In this document: piece by piece, positions 46,203 to 55,195 of the stretch
Position numbering within the stretch: the stretch's first letter is position 1
How the letters are laid out: every line of letters starts with the position of its first letter
NCBI RefSeq assembly: GCF_005116665.1
Contig: NZ_SWCJ01000003.1
Span: forward strand, 1-64,000
Reading direction: 5' to 3'
DNA from: Ferrimonas aestuarii
GTDB taxonomy: Bacteria; Pseudomonadota; Gammaproteobacteria; Enterobacterales; Shewanellaceae
DNA length: 64,000 nt
Position numbers and translations under genes: made by a program
Notes under the pieces: generated by a model
Told to the model about the DNA's origin: nothing
The model's input: the letters and a program-made list of their open reading frames with translations, nothing else
The model's database searches: none

Positions 46203-47258
46203 ATGATTCAGGTTATTCGTCTCACCTCATTAATGGGCTTTGAACAACTGGTCAAACAGCTCGGAGGAAACCCTAAGGCACTGCTGGCACGCTTCAATTT
46301 GCCTAGCCTCAAACCAGATTTGGCGGACCACACCTTTGTTCGCTTTGAGCAGTTGTCGAACCTATTTGAGTACAGTGCTGCGACCCTGAATACGCCGGAC
46401 TTTGGCCTGCGCCTCAGTGAATATCAAGGGCTTGAGATTCTCGGTAACATCGCCGTGGTGGCTCGAAATTCAGAAACGGTCGATGAAGCAATCAAAAACA
46501 TCAGCCGTTACTCCAACATCTACTGCCCTAGCATGAGGATCAGCCGCAGCCACACGCTGGCCAATGCCACCACCTTCATCGGAATTGAGTTTGAGAACAC
46601 CAAGGTGGCAGGCATTCGTCAAACCTACGAACTCTCCATCGCCAACTGCTTTAAGATATTCAAGCTGCTTACCGACCACAAAACTCAGCCGCTTCAAGTG
46701 CAATTTATGCACTCAAAGGTAGATGACGCAGTGGACTATCAAGGCTACTTTGGCTGCCCAGTGTTGTTTAATCAGCCCAGGTGCGGCGCCCTGCTAGACA
46801 GTCAAAGCTACCGTGGTCAGGTTATCAATGCCGACCACCGAGCGTTTCGCCTGGCCACCGAACACCTTGAACAGCACCCTCTTGGGCAGTTTGGTCAGAT
46901 CAGTGGTCAAACGTCAGAGCTGATTCGTTACCTGCTGCCCACCGCCAGTTGCAGCATCAATTCAGTAGCTCGAGAGCTTGGCCTCAACAAGCGCACCCTA
47001 CAGAGAAAGCTCAGCCAAGAGGGCAGCCGTTTTGATGTTTTGCTTGCCACAGAAAGACGCACGGTCGCTGAACGCTACCTTCGCCAACCTCACATGAGCC
47101 TCGAGCACATCGCCAGCCTTCTCGGTTACGCCGAGCAGGCGATATTTACCCGCGCGTGCAAACGTTGGTTCAACCAAACTCCGAGCCAATACCGGCAGCA
47201 ATTGCGACTAAAGACGCAGTGGCAAGGGTCATCAACCGTCACCAATCAAAACCGTTAG
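46203..47258 (+). CDS. AraC-family regulator (arabinose-binding-like N domain)
   Basis: The 351-residue protein has an N-terminal ligand domain of the VirS/OruR type (about 15-200, LEILGNIAVVARNSETVDEA) and a C-terminal AraC double helix-turn-helix (about 240-335, SVARELGLNKRTLQRKLSQE and IASLLGYAEQAIFTRACKRW). It is divergent from the monooxygenase operon, starts 167 bases apart, and is the likely regulator of that operon. The effector is probably a lipophilic ketone or fatty compound; that is inference. Confidence 0.87.
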   Translation: MIQVIRLTSLMGFEQLVKQLGGNPKALLARFNLPSLKPDLADHTFVRFEQLSNLFEYSAATLNTPDFGLRLSEYQGLEILGNIAVVARNSETVDEAIKNISRYSNIYCPSMRISRSHTLANATTFIGIEFENTKVAGIRQTYELSIANCFKIFKLLTDHKTQPLQVQFMHSKVDDAVDYQGYFGCPVLFNQPRCGALLDSQSYRGQVINADHRAFRLATEHLEQHPLGQFGQISGQTSELIRYLLPTASCSINSVARELGLNKRTLQRKLSQEGSRFDVLLATERRTVAERYLRQPHMSLEHIASLLGYAEQAIFTRACKRWFNQTPSQYRQQLRLKTQWQGSSTVTNQNR

Positions 47259-47268
47259 TCACAAAAAA

Positions 47269-47296
47269 GGGCCGCAGAGGTTACCCTCTGCGGCCC
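47269..47296. terminator. Bidirectional terminator between AraC and molbindin genes
   Basis: GGGCCGCAGAGG and CCTCTGCGGCCC form a perfect 12-pair stem around TTAC. Runs of A before it give T on the minus strand. Confidence 0.9.
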
Positions 47297-47314
47297 TATG
47301 AAACTTGGGTTCGC

Positions 47315-47524
47315 TTAGTCTACGGCGATCATCACGTTGCTGGCTTTGATGATGGCATAGGCATCACCACCAACGGTCAGACCCAGCTGCTCGCAAGACT
47401 TTTTGGTCACAACGGAGGTGATCTCTACACCAGGAGCCAGCTCGATAACCACTTCGTTATTTACCGAACCTTCTTCGATCGCTTTGATCTTACCAACCAG
47501 GTTATTACGGGCACTAATTTTCAT
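47315..47524 (-). CDS. Single-domain molbindin (Mop/TOBE protein)
   Basis: The 69-residue protein is one complete Mop domain: MKISARNNLVGKIKAIEEGS and ending KASNVMIAVD. Molbindins assemble into oligomers that bind molybdate or tungstate in the cytoplasm and buffer it. It stands alone, with no mod transporter genes nearby. TupA-like proteins occur elsewhere in the window, but a functional link is only a possibility. Confidence 0.9.
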   Translation of the reverse strand: MKISARNNLVGKIKAIEEGSVNNEVVIELAPGVEITSVVTKKSCEQLGLTVGGDAYAIIKASNVMIAVD

Positions 47525-47659
47525 ATTTTTCTCCTGAATCAGATACGTACTCTCATCCTACTCCAAGGCTCTGAGTAAGGTTCATCAAAATAGGTCAAAT
47601 GAGACTCAATTCACAACTTAACCAGTTAAAATTGCATTTAAGCACAATTTATCAAGTGG

Positions 47660-48415
47660 TTAGCCTGCCTGCATCGCCAGAATTTCAACGATGTTCAGGG
47701 GCTCTGGGTAGCGAGCAAAATCGACCTCTTTAGACTGCATCGCCCAGATCGACATCCGATCCGCCAACTCATTGCCCTCAACCCCAACGTGCCCATTAAC
47801 GTGCAGCACCTGCAGTTTATCTTTGAGTTGCTGGTGCAGTTCAAACGCCTGCTGAATCAGCTCAAGGTTTTTGATCTCGCCACCACTTTTGGTCCAGCCT
47901 TTCTTCTGCCAGCCAATGGCCCATTGAGTAACGCACTGAATCGAATATTTGGAGTCACAAAAGATAGCAGCGCTGCGCCCGTTAGCTAGCTCCGCTTTGG
48001 CGATCAATAACGCTTGAATGAGCGCATTGAGTTCGGCGGTGTTGTTGGTGCCCATGGGATTGTAGAGACCAAACCACAACTCCGACAATTGGCCATCACG
48101 GTAGATCGCCACCCCAGAACCCGCTTCTCCGGGGTTGGGTTCACAACCACCGTCAGTAAAGATCTTGGTCTGTGCCTGCAAAGCATCCACTTCGGCAGCG
48201 CTGTAGGTTTTTACCCCGTTATTGCTACGCTTAGGTGATGGCTTGGCTGCGGCAGTCACCGATTTGCCACCGAAGGCCGCATCGGCCTCAGCCTGAGTTT
48301 TGAACGACTTATAGCGCGCTCCAGCAAAGCCATCCACCTGAGCCTTACACTCATTCCAGCTGGTGTAGATGCCCGGTTTACGGCCAGCCCACACCACATA
48401 AAATTTTGACGCCAT
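47660..48415 (-). CDS. rnhA: Ribonuclease HI with N-terminal hybrid-binding domain
   Basis: The 251-residue enzyme degrades RNA in RNA-DNA hybrids. The N-terminal 45 residues are a caulimovirus-type hybrid-binding domain (KFYVVWAGRKPGIYTSWNEC), as in eukaryotic RNase H1. The catalytic DEDD residues are in FTDGGCEPNPG, NTAELNALI, FCDSKYSIQ and GNELADRMS. The linker of about 30 residues is charged. It is divergent from a 26-residue membrane protein gene. Confidence 0.92.
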   Translation of the reverse strand: MASKFYVVWAGRKPGIYTSWNECKAQVDGFAGARYKSFKTQAEADAAFGGKSVTAAAKPSPKRSNNGVKTYSAAEVDALQAQTKIFTDGGCEPNPGEAGSGVAIYRDGQLSELWFGLYNPMGTNNTAELNALIQALLIAKAELANGRSAAIFCDSKYSIQCVTQWAIGWQKKGWTKSGGEIKNLELIQQAFELHQQLKDKLQVLHVNGHVGVEGNELADRMSIWAMQSKEVDFARYPEPLNIVEILAMQAG

Positions 48416-48580
48416 CTTGGCCCTCCAAGGGGGCTCACATCAGTGAGCTACATAATGAGGGCAGTCTAACGGGCGGTCACCTTGTGGGTCAAAGCCAACC
48501 CCAAAAGAAACGCTCGCAATGGCATCAAGCAGTCATACTGATGCTTCAGTTTAAAAACAGATCAACCGCTGGAGCGACTG

Positions 48581-48661
48581 ATGGAATCAAAGAAAAAGCA
48601 AGAACTGATCATGCTGACGGTCATGATGACCATTGGCCTGCTCTACTTTCTTATCTTCTAA
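48581..48661 (+). CDS. 26-residue single-helix membrane protein
   Basis: The frame encodes 26 residues: a charged start MESKKKQEL and a hydrophobic helix of about 17 residues (IMLTVMMTIGLLYFLIF). GGAG lies six bases before the ATG, and a strong terminator starts 14 bases after the stop, so the unit looks like a complete tiny gene. No family was recognised. It lies between rnhA and nqrM. Confidence 0.55.
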   Translation: MESKKKQELIMLTVMMTIGLLYFLIF

Positions 48662-48674
48662 AAAGCATTAAAAA

Positions 48675-48696
48675 AGCCAGCTCAAATGAGCTGGCT
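48675..48696. terminator. Bidirectional terminator between small gene and nqr operon
   Basis: AGCCAGCTC-AAAT-GAGCTGGCT has TTTTTT on the minus side and a T run on the plus side. It ends both the nqr operon and the 26-residue gene. Confidence 0.88.
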
Positions 48697-48718
48697 TTAG
48701 GCGTGGAAAGAGGGTCGG

Positions 48719-48952
48719 TTAGAGGATACGCATCTGTTCCAATTTGGCGCTGCGCTGCGCCTCCGCTTCCTGCTTGGCCATCAACTTCTTGCGACGGTCA
48801 CAAGGCTCTGGACAGTCACAGGCTTTTTCGATACCAATACCACCTAAGCCGCCACAACTGCCGGAGATGGTTTTACGCTTGATGATGTAACCCACGGCCA
48901 TCAAAGCGGTCACGCCCATCAGGATAGCGAAGGTGATAATGAAGGTACTCAT
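48719..48952 (-). CDS. nqrM: Na+-NQR maturation factor NqrM
   Basis: NqrM (DUF539) is needed for assembly of Na+-NQR, probably by delivering iron to the site between NqrD and NqrE. The 77-residue protein has one membrane helix near 5-24 and the conserved cysteines in ISGSCGGLGGIGIEKACDCP followed by EPC. It is the last gene of the operon, 49 bases after nqrF. The ApbE flavin transferase gene that usually lies between nqrF and nqrM is missing here. Confidence 0.92.
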   Translation of the reverse strand: MSTFIITFAILMGVTALMAVGYIIKRKTISGSCGGLGGIGIEKACDCPEPCDRRKKLMAKQEAEAQRSAKLEQMRIL

Positions 48953-49001
48953 ACACAGTCTCTCTCATTGAAATGATCGCCGCCGCAGCGGCAACCGGTT
49001 A

Positions 49002-50219
49002 TCAATCGCCGAAGTCATCCAAGTGGATGTTCTCGTCCTCAACCCCAAGCTCTTTCAGCATGTTGATCACTGAAGAGTTCATGATCGGTGGACCACACAT
49101 GTAGAACTCACACTCCTCAGGCGCTTTGTGGTTCTTCAGGTAGTTTTCCAAAATCACGTGGTGAATGAAGCCGGTGTAGCCTTCCCAGTTATCTTCAGGC
49201 AATGGCTCAGACAGGGCCACATTCCACTCAAAGTTCTCATTGGCCTCGGCCAGTGCATCAAACTCATCTTGGTAGAAGATCTCACGCTTAGAACGGGCAC
49301 CGTACCAGAAGCTCATCTTACGCTTGGTCTGGCGGGTCTTCAGCTGGTCGAAGATGTGGGAACGCATTGGCGCCATACCCGCACCACCGCCGATGAAGAT
49401 CATCTCGTTGTCGGTGTCTTGTACGAAGAACTCACCGAACGGTCCAGAGATGGTCACCTTATCACCCGCTTTTAGGTTGAAGATGTACGAGGACATCTGA
49501 CCCGGTGGCAACTCAGGAGACGGTGGCGTCGCGATACGCACGTTCAGCATGATGTAACCTTTCTCAGCTGGGTAGCTGGCCATGGAGTACGCACGCAGTA
49601 CGTCTTCATTCACCACAGACTCCAACTTAAACAGGCCATACTTCTCCCAGTCGTCACGGTATTCAGCAGGAATATCAAAATCTGAGTACTTAACGTGGTG
49701 CGCTGGTGCTTCAATTTGGATGTAACCACCCGCCTTGAATGGCACCTCTTCGCCTTCTGGGATCTTCAGCAGCAGCTCTTTAATGAACGTGGCCTTGTTG
49801 TCGTTAGAGACAACCTCACACTCCCACTTCTTAACGCCGAAGATCTCCTCTTCCAGCTCAAGCTCCATGTCTTCTTTCACTGCTACCTGACACGCCAGAC
49901 GGCAGCCATCGGCGGCCTCCTTCTTGGTGATGTGATCGCGCTCGGTTGGCAGAATTTCACCACCACCGGACTTCACTTTCACCCGACACTGACCGCAGGT
50001 ACCACCGCCACCACAGGCGGAGGGAATGAAGATGTCGTTGCCCGCCAGAGCACCCAGCAGCTTATCGCCAGCAGGGGTTTCGATGCTCTTTTCCGGATCG
50101 TCGTTGATGCCGATCTTAACGGCACCAGAGTTCACTAACTTGCTTTTAGCGAACAGAATTACCACCACCAACAGGTTCACCACAATGGTGAACATGCCGA
50201 TGCCGATTGCCATTTCCAT
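49002..50219 (-). CDS. nqrF: Na+-NQR subunit F (NADH dehydrogenase flavoprotein)
   Basis: NqrF oxidises NADH and passes electrons through FAD and a [2Fe-2S] cluster. The 405-residue protein has a membrane helix at 5-25, the ferredoxin cluster cysteines in [12 protein letters not shown] with C near 111, the FAD motif RAYSMASYP and the NADH motif [15 protein letters not shown]. It is 14 bases downstream of nqrE. Confidence 0.96.
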   Translation of the reverse strand: MEMAIGIGMFTIVVNLLVVVILFAKSKLVNSGAVKIGINDDPEKSIETPAGDKLLGALAGNDIFIPSACGGGGTCGQCRVKVKSGGGEILPTERDHITKKEAADGCRLACQVAVKEDMELELEEEIFGVKKWECEVVSNDNKATFIKELLLKIPEGEEVPFKAGGYIQIEAPAHHVKYSDFDIPAEYRDDWEKYGLFKLESVVNEDVLRAYSMASYPAEKGYIMLNVRIATPPSPELPPGQMSSYIFNLKAGDKVTISGPFGEFFVQDTDNEMIFIGGGAGMAPMRSHIFDQLKTRQTKRKMSFWYGARSKREIFYQDEFDALAEANENFEWNVALSEPLPEDNWEGYTGFIHHVILENYLKNHKAPEECEFYMCGPPIMNSSVINMLKELGVEDENIHLDDFGD

Positions 50220-50233
50220 GAATTCTACCTCTC

Positions 50234-50842
50234 TTACAGGGATACGCCGGAGAACGACATAAAGCCGAGCGCCATCAGGCCAGTGGTAATAAAGGTGATA
50301 CCAATGCCCTGTAATCCTTCAGGAATATTGTGAAACTTCATCCGCTCACGCAGACCAGCCAACAGCACGATGGCCATCGCCCAGCCAAAACCGGAACCCA
50401 CAGCGAAGGTGATTGACTCCGCCATGTTGTAGTTGCGGTTGGCCATGAAGATAACGCCAGCAAAGATGGCGCAGTTCACGGTCAGCAGTGGCAGGAAGAT
50501 ACCCAGAGTCTGGTACAACGTTGGGAAGAACTTATCCAACACCATCTCCAGAATCTGCACCAGAGCGGCAATCACGCCGATGAAGGTGATCAGTTTCAGG
50601 TAGCTCAGGTCCAGCTCAGGCAAACCTGCCCACGCCATGGCACCTGGTGCCAGGAAGTAGGTGTAGATCAGCTGGTTTACCGGTACCGCCAAGGTCATCA
50701 CCACGATAACCGCGATTCCCAGACCAAAGGAGGTCGAGACCTTCTTGGACACCGCCAGAAAGGTACACATGCCCATGAAGAAGCTCAGGGCCATGTTGTC
50801 GATGAAGACCGCCTGCACAAACAGGCTAATGTAATGTTCCAT
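50234..50842 (-). CDS. nqrE: Na+-NQR subunit E
   Basis: The 202-residue membrane protein has six helices and starts [20 protein letters not shown]. It forms the inverted-symmetry core with NqrD, including cysteines that bind the intramembrane iron (MGMCTF and VNCAIFAG). The gene follows nqrD by six bases. Confidence 0.95.
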   Translation of the reverse strand: MEHYISLFVQAVFIDNMALSFFMGMCTFLAVSKKVSTSFGLGIAVIVVMTLAVPVNQLIYTYFLAPGAMAWAGLPELDLSYLKLITFIGVIAALVQILEMVLDKFFPTLYQTLGIFLPLLTVNCAIFAGVIFMANRNYNMAESITFAVGSGFGWAMAIVLLAGLRERMKFHNIPEGLQGIGITFITTGLMALGFMSFSGVSL

Positions 50843-50848
50843 TAGTGA

Positions 50849-51469
50849 TTAACCTCGCTTGCGTTGCCAGATGTTGATGCCCCAGATCATCAGACCGATC
50901 AGGAAGAAGGCACTTGGAGCCAACTTAAACATCTCGTTAGTCAGGAACCAACCGCCGTTCTCCAGCAGTGGCAGCACTTCATGACCGAACAGGGTGCCGG
51001 AGCCCATCAGCTCACGAACAAAGCCCACGCCCAGCAGAATCACGCCGTAGCCCAAGCTGTTACCCAGCGCATCCACCACCGCCATGTGTGGCTTGCTCTT
51101 CATGGCATAGGCTTCTGCCCGGCCCATGATGATGCAGTTGGTGATGATAAGCCCCAGGAACACCGACAGCTGCTTCGACAGCTCGTAGGCCACGTCCTGC
51201 AGCACCATCTCAACGATGATCACCAAAGAGGCGATGACGGTCATCTGAGCGATGATGCGCACACTGTTAGGGATAAAGTTACGGATCAGTGAGATAAACA
51301 GGTTGGAGAACACCAACACAAAGGTCACTGACAGGGTCATTACCAACGCGGTTTGCATGGAGTTGCTCACCGCCAGCGCGGAACATACCCCAAGCATCTG
51401 CATGGCAACTGGGTTATTACCGAAGATAGGCGTGGTTAATACCTTCTTCGCTTCTGCGACTTGGCTCAT
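50849..51469 (-). CDS. nqrD: Na+-NQR subunit D
   Basis: The 206-residue six-helix membrane subunit pairs with NqrE. Iron-ligand cysteines are expected in [12 protein letters not shown] and [14 protein letters not shown]. Its start overlaps the nqrC stop by four bases. Confidence 0.95.
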   Translation of the reverse strand: MSQVAEAKKVLTTPIFGNNPVAMQMLGVCSALAVSNSMQTALVMTLSVTFVLVFSNLFISLIRNFIPNSVRIIAQMTVIASLVIIVEMVLQDVAYELSKQLSVFLGLIITNCIIMGRAEAYAMKSKPHMAVVDALGNSLGYGVILLGVGFVRELMGSGTLFGHEVLPLLENGGWFLTNEMFKLAPSAFFLIGLMIWGINIWQRKRG

Positions 51470-52230
51470 GCGCCCACCTCCGTTTTCAGTTGCTCAAGAA
51501 CCTTGTTAAAGCCCTCTTGACCAAACCAGAACTGTACCGATTTCTGAATGCCACGACCGGTCTTGGTTGCGCCACTGACGGCATCCACACCGTGAACGTC
51601 ACCCTCTTTGGCACCGCCTTTCACCACTTTGAACGCCACCTTACCCTTGGCATCAAACAGTTGCTTGTCATGCCACTGGGCTGCCCAACTTGGGTCGGTT
51701 ACAAAGTCGGCGATTCCCGGAGTTTCACCGTGCTCATAGAACACCACGTTTTCGATGGTGTTGAGATCCGGCTGAATGGCAATGTAGCCATAAACAATGG
51801 ACCACAGGCCCTTACCGTAGATTGGCAATACCACACTGGCCAACTTGCCATCATCACCATAAACCTTGTAGATGCGAGCCACATTGGCGCGGCGCTTAAT
51901 CTTAGCCAGGTCTTTCTTAGGCTTGATGGAGGTATCTTTGTTGATGGCCGCCATCTTTGGATCGAAATCCATCGGCTCGCCATCAACCGCTTTACCGGTA
52001 TTCAGGTCCACCAGTTGCGGCTTAACGTTGTCGTCAAAGAAATCCACGAAGTCGTCGGTTGGCTGGTTGGCAGCCACCAGAACATATCGCTTAATCTCAT
52101 TGCGTTTTTTGGCGATCTTGCGCTCTTTCAAAATCTCGGCGGTGCCGGTGATCAGAAACGAGCAGAACAAGCTCAGTGCCAAAGCAAACACCATGGTGCC
52201 CAGCACACTGTCTTTATTGAATTTAATCAT
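51466..52230 (-). CDS. nqrC: Na+-NQR subunit C (covalent FMN)
   Basis: NqrC carries FMN bound to a threonine in the motif SGAT ([14 protein letters not shown]). The 254-residue protein has one membrane helix ([19 protein letters not shown]) and a periplasmic domain. The ATG at 52230 overlaps the nqrB stop by four bases; the frame extends 21 codons upstream into nqrB, but [12 protein letters not shown] is the family start. FMN attachment needs ApbE, which is not in this window. Confidence 0.95.
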   Translation of the reverse strand: MIKFNKDSVLGTMVFALALSLFCSFLITGTAEILKERKIAKKRNEIKRYVLVAANQPTDDFVDFFDDNVKPQLVDLNTGKAVDGEPMDFDPKMAAINKDTSIKPKKDLAKIKRRANVARIYKVYGDDGKLASVVLPIYGKGLWSIVYGYIAIQPDLNTIENVVFYEHGETPGIADFVTDPSWAAQWHDKQLFDAKGKVAFKVVKGGAKEGDVHGVDAVSGATKTGRGIQKSVQFWFGQEGFNKVLEQLKTEVGA

Positions 52231-53426
52231 GAGCGGGCGAGCCTCCGCTTGATGTTGGCACGCATCACCAGATGGTCGAACAGCGGTGCCCACAGGTTGG
52301 CAAACAGAATCGCCAGCATGATGCCTTCAGGCATCTTGGCGTTCACCACGCGAATCATCACGGTCATGGCGCCGATCATCAGGCCAAATGCCCACTTGCC
52401 CTTGCGGGTGTAAGCGGTGGTTACCGGATCGGTTGCCATGAACATCATGCCGATGGCAAAGCCGCCGGTTACCAGGTGCCAGGTCCACGGCATGGCAAAC
52501 ATGGCGTTGGTTTCTGAGCCAATGACATTAAACAACATCGACGTGGCCACCATGCCAAAGAACACCGCAGTCACGATGCGCCAATCAACCAGACGGGTCA
52601 GAATCAGGTAAGCACCGCCAATGAGGATCGCCAGAGTGGAGGTTTCACCAATTGCGCCAGGAGTGAAGCCTAAGAAGGCATCCCACCATGCGCCATCACT
52701 AAAGGCCGCCAACGCGCCCGCGTCCCAGCTCAACTTGCCCGCGGCGGTTTGCGCCAACGTGGTCGCGCCAGTGAAGCCATCCACAGCCACTAAGGTCGCC
52801 GCAGACTCAAACTCACCTGGGTAGGCGAAGTAGATGAAAGCCAGTGCCGCCAGAGCTGGGTTTAAGAAGTTGTAACCTAGGCCACCGAAGATCTCTTTGG
52901 CCATCACCACACCGAAGCTGATCGCCACAGCAACCATCCACAGTGGGATGGAAACCGGCAGAATCAGCGCCAGCAACAGCGAGGTCACCATAAAGCCCTC
53001 TTGAAGCTCACTGCCACGCACTCGGGCAAAGACCACTTCCCAAGCCAAGTTGGTCAGCATCGCTACCAGATAGATTGGCAGGAAGAAACTGGCACCGTAA
53101 GCCATCAGTGACAACAGGCCGCTGTCCGCAGTCAAACCACCAACCAGCGCGTTGAATGGCATCAACTGCCAAACGTCTGGAGTGCTCAAACCGGAGATCA
53201 CAGCCAGTTGCGCCTGATAACCGACGTTGTAAAGGCCAAACAGGGTGGCTGGCATCAGCGCCAGCATCACCAACATCATGGTGCGCTGTACGTCGATGGC
53301 ATCACGCACATGTACCTTACCTGAGGTACTGCGGCCGAAACGGATAAACAGCGAGCGGATGTAATCACGCAAGCTGTTGCCAGGCTCGTAATAGGCGTCC
53401 TGGCGCTTGTTGGATTGCTTGCTCAT
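52227..53426 (-). CDS. nqrB: Na+-NQR subunit B (covalent FMN, riboflavin)
   Basis: NqrB is the 399-residue main membrane subunit and takes part in Na+ translocation. The FMN-attachment threonine lies in DGFTGATTLAQ. About ten helices are visible. The start overlaps the nqrA stop by one base (TAATG). Confidence 0.96.
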   Translation of the reverse strand: MSKQSNKRQDAYYEPGNSLRDYIRSLFIRFGRSTSGKVHVRDAIDVQRTMMLVMLALMPATLFGLYNVGYQAQLAVISGLSTPDVWQLMPFNALVGGLTADSGLLSLMAYGASFFLPIYLVAMLTNLAWEVVFARVRGSELQEGFMVTSLLLALILPVSIPLWMVAVAISFGVVMAKEIFGGLGYNFLNPALAALAFIYFAYPGEFESAATLVAVDGFTGATTLAQTAAGKLSWDAGALAAFSDGAWWDAFLGFTPGAIGETSTLAILIGGAYLILTRLVDWRIVTAVFFGMVATSMLFNVIGSETNAMFAMPWTWHLVTGGFAIGMMFMATDPVTTAYTRKGKWAFGLMIGAMTVMIRVVNAKMPEGIMLAILFANLWAPLFDHLVMRANIKRRLARS

Positions 53427-54808
53427 TAGCCTTCCTTCTCGATGATGTCCAAACAGGCACGTAGCTCTTTACCGAAGTCGAACTTGCCTGGGCACACAAA
53501 GGTACACAGGGACAGATCTTCTTCATCCAGCTCCAGTGCGCCCAGCAATTGGGCTTCGTCGGTATCGCGTACCACCAGATCTCGCAGCAACAAGGTTGGC
53601 AAGATGTCCAGCGGCATCACGCGATCCAACTGACCAAAGGTCAAGGTTGCGCGGGAGGAACCACGAGAGTGGGTCGACATGTTGAAGGTACGCTTTGGCA
53701 AAAATGCGGTGATCATCGAACGCGTAATGGAGAAGCGGTTACTGCCCGCAGCCATCCACGGCATCACTTCGTCGCAATTGTCCTCTTTTAGGGCGCTTAC
53801 CTGCAGGTGGAAACGGCCTAAGAAAGCGTGTGGGCCGGTGGCGTTGTGGCCATGAAGTACTGAGCCGGAAACCACGCGGTGGTTACCGTCAATCAGCTCG
53901 CCATCAACCAGAGAGTTCAATTCAGCGCCCCACTGGGTACGAACCAGACGCGGGTTCTTCACACTTGGTCCAGCCAAGGCAACGATGCGATCGGTGAAGA
54001 TCTCACCGGTGGTGAACAGCTTGCCAAACGCAATCACGTGCTGATAGTTCAGGTGCCACACCTGACGCTCAAGACTAACCGGCATGGTGAAGTGGATGTG
54101 AGTGCCCACCAGACCTGCCGGATGCACACCGGTAAAGCGGCGAACTTGCACGTCAGACAAGTTAGCGCCCGGCAGCGCTTCGCCATCGTCCTGACACAGG
54201 AATACTTTGCCCTCGGTCAGCTTACTCAGCACCTTAAGACCTGCTTCGAATGCTTCGGCCTGTTCACCGATGATCAAACGAGGATCCGCTGCCAGTGGGC
54301 TTGTGTCCATGGCCGTCACGAAAATCGCAGCTGGGGTTGTATCCAACTGAGGCACACGCGAAAACGGGCGCGTGCGCAGGGCGGTCCAAAGGCCACTGTC
54401 TACCAGCTGTTTCTGAACCTGTTCGCGGCTCAGCGCATCCAGATCATCAGCGATAGGGAAGGTAATCTGTTCGTCACCGTCGACATCGATCACCACCGAC
54501 TGCAGAACCCGGCGGGCACCACGGTTGATGGCACTGACGATGCCTGCGGCCGGTGCGGTGTATACCGCCCCAGGAGTTTTTTTATCGGTAAAGAGCGGTT
54601 GCCCTTTCTTCACCCTATCGCCTTCCTCGACCAGCATCGACGGCTTCAGGCCAACGAACTCTTCACCGAGTATCGCCACCTGAGTCGGCTGGACTCGAGG
54701 TTCACTGGCTGCCGGCAAGGCTTGTTTGGGTGCGCCGCTGATGGGCACATCCAAGCCAGTAGTGATGTTAACCACTGCGTTCAAATCAAGATTCATAAGA
54801 AACGCCAC
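53426..54808 (-). CDS. nqrA: Na+-NQR subunit A
   Basis: The first gene of the operon encodes the soluble 460-residue subunit that contacts the membrane core and quinone site. Family segments include [12 protein letters not shown] near the start and the C-terminal [20 protein letters not shown]. The start is a GTG at 54808; an ATG four codons later (54796) is an equally good choice because no ribosome site is evident. Confidence 0.95.
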   Translation of the reverse strand: MAFLMNLDLNAVVNITTGLDVPISGAPKQALPAASEPRVQPTQVAILGEEFVGLKPSMLVEEGDRVKKGQPLFTDKKTPGAVYTAPAAGIVSAINRGARRVLQSVVIDVDGDEQITFPIADDLDALSREQVQKQLVDSGLWTALRTRPFSRVPQLDTTPAAIFVTAMDTSPLAADPRLIIGEQAEAFEAGLKVLSKLTEGKVFLCQDDGEALPGANLSDVQVRRFTGVHPAGLVGTHIHFTMPVSLERQVWHLNYQHVIAFGKLFTTGEIFTDRIVALAGPSVKNPRLVRTQWGAELNSLVDGELIDGNHRVVSGSVLHGHNATGPHAFLGRFHLQVSALKEDNCDEVMPWMAAGSNRFSITRSMITAFLPKRTFNMSTHSRGSSRATLTFGQLDRVMPLDILPTLLLRDLVVRDTDEAQLLGALELDEEDLSLCTFVCPGKFDFGKELRACLDIIEKEG

Positions 54809-55195
54809 TAAAAGATTTTATGAACGCAGAAGGATAAATCTTAGGCGCATTTTATGCGCCGACGAACATCACACTTTGCTATCTTGATAGTGTGATTTTT
54901 TCGAAAAGTTACGTAATTAAATTACATAATGAGATTTCCCACTAATATTAAGCCAACCCCATTTACAGCGTCGATTTCAACTAGGATCGCGGCCTGTGGC
55001 ACAAAGGTCAGTCGAATGATGATTACCCACTCAAATTATGTAGTTGATTTACAAAAGTAAGGAAAAGCAAAGAACGCTGTGTTTTCAAATTCGAACCATT
55101 GTCAGATCCCCACAGAACTATTTGACGCTTATGAAATTCTCAGGTTAGATAAACCAACACAACATTAACATTTAGAAAACATTTAGCCATGAAAC
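54809..55195. promoter_or_regulatory. Intergenic region between nqrA and wHTH-TM-receiver gene
   Basis: Two promoters should face apart here. An imperfect dyad TTACGTAAT-TAA-ATTACATAA lies at 54909-54929, and a related ATTATGTA occurs near 55036. Two hairpins lie closer to nqrA: GGCGCA/TGCGCC at 54844-54860 and ATCACACT/AGTGTGAT at 54868-54896. These may be operators or leader structures; none was matched to a known regulator. Confidence 0.45.

Noticed and set aside
53879..54811. 310-residue plus-strand frame opposite nqrA
   Set aside because: It lies wholly on the complement of nqrA, has no family features, and its neighbours on the same strand are further shadows of nqr genes.
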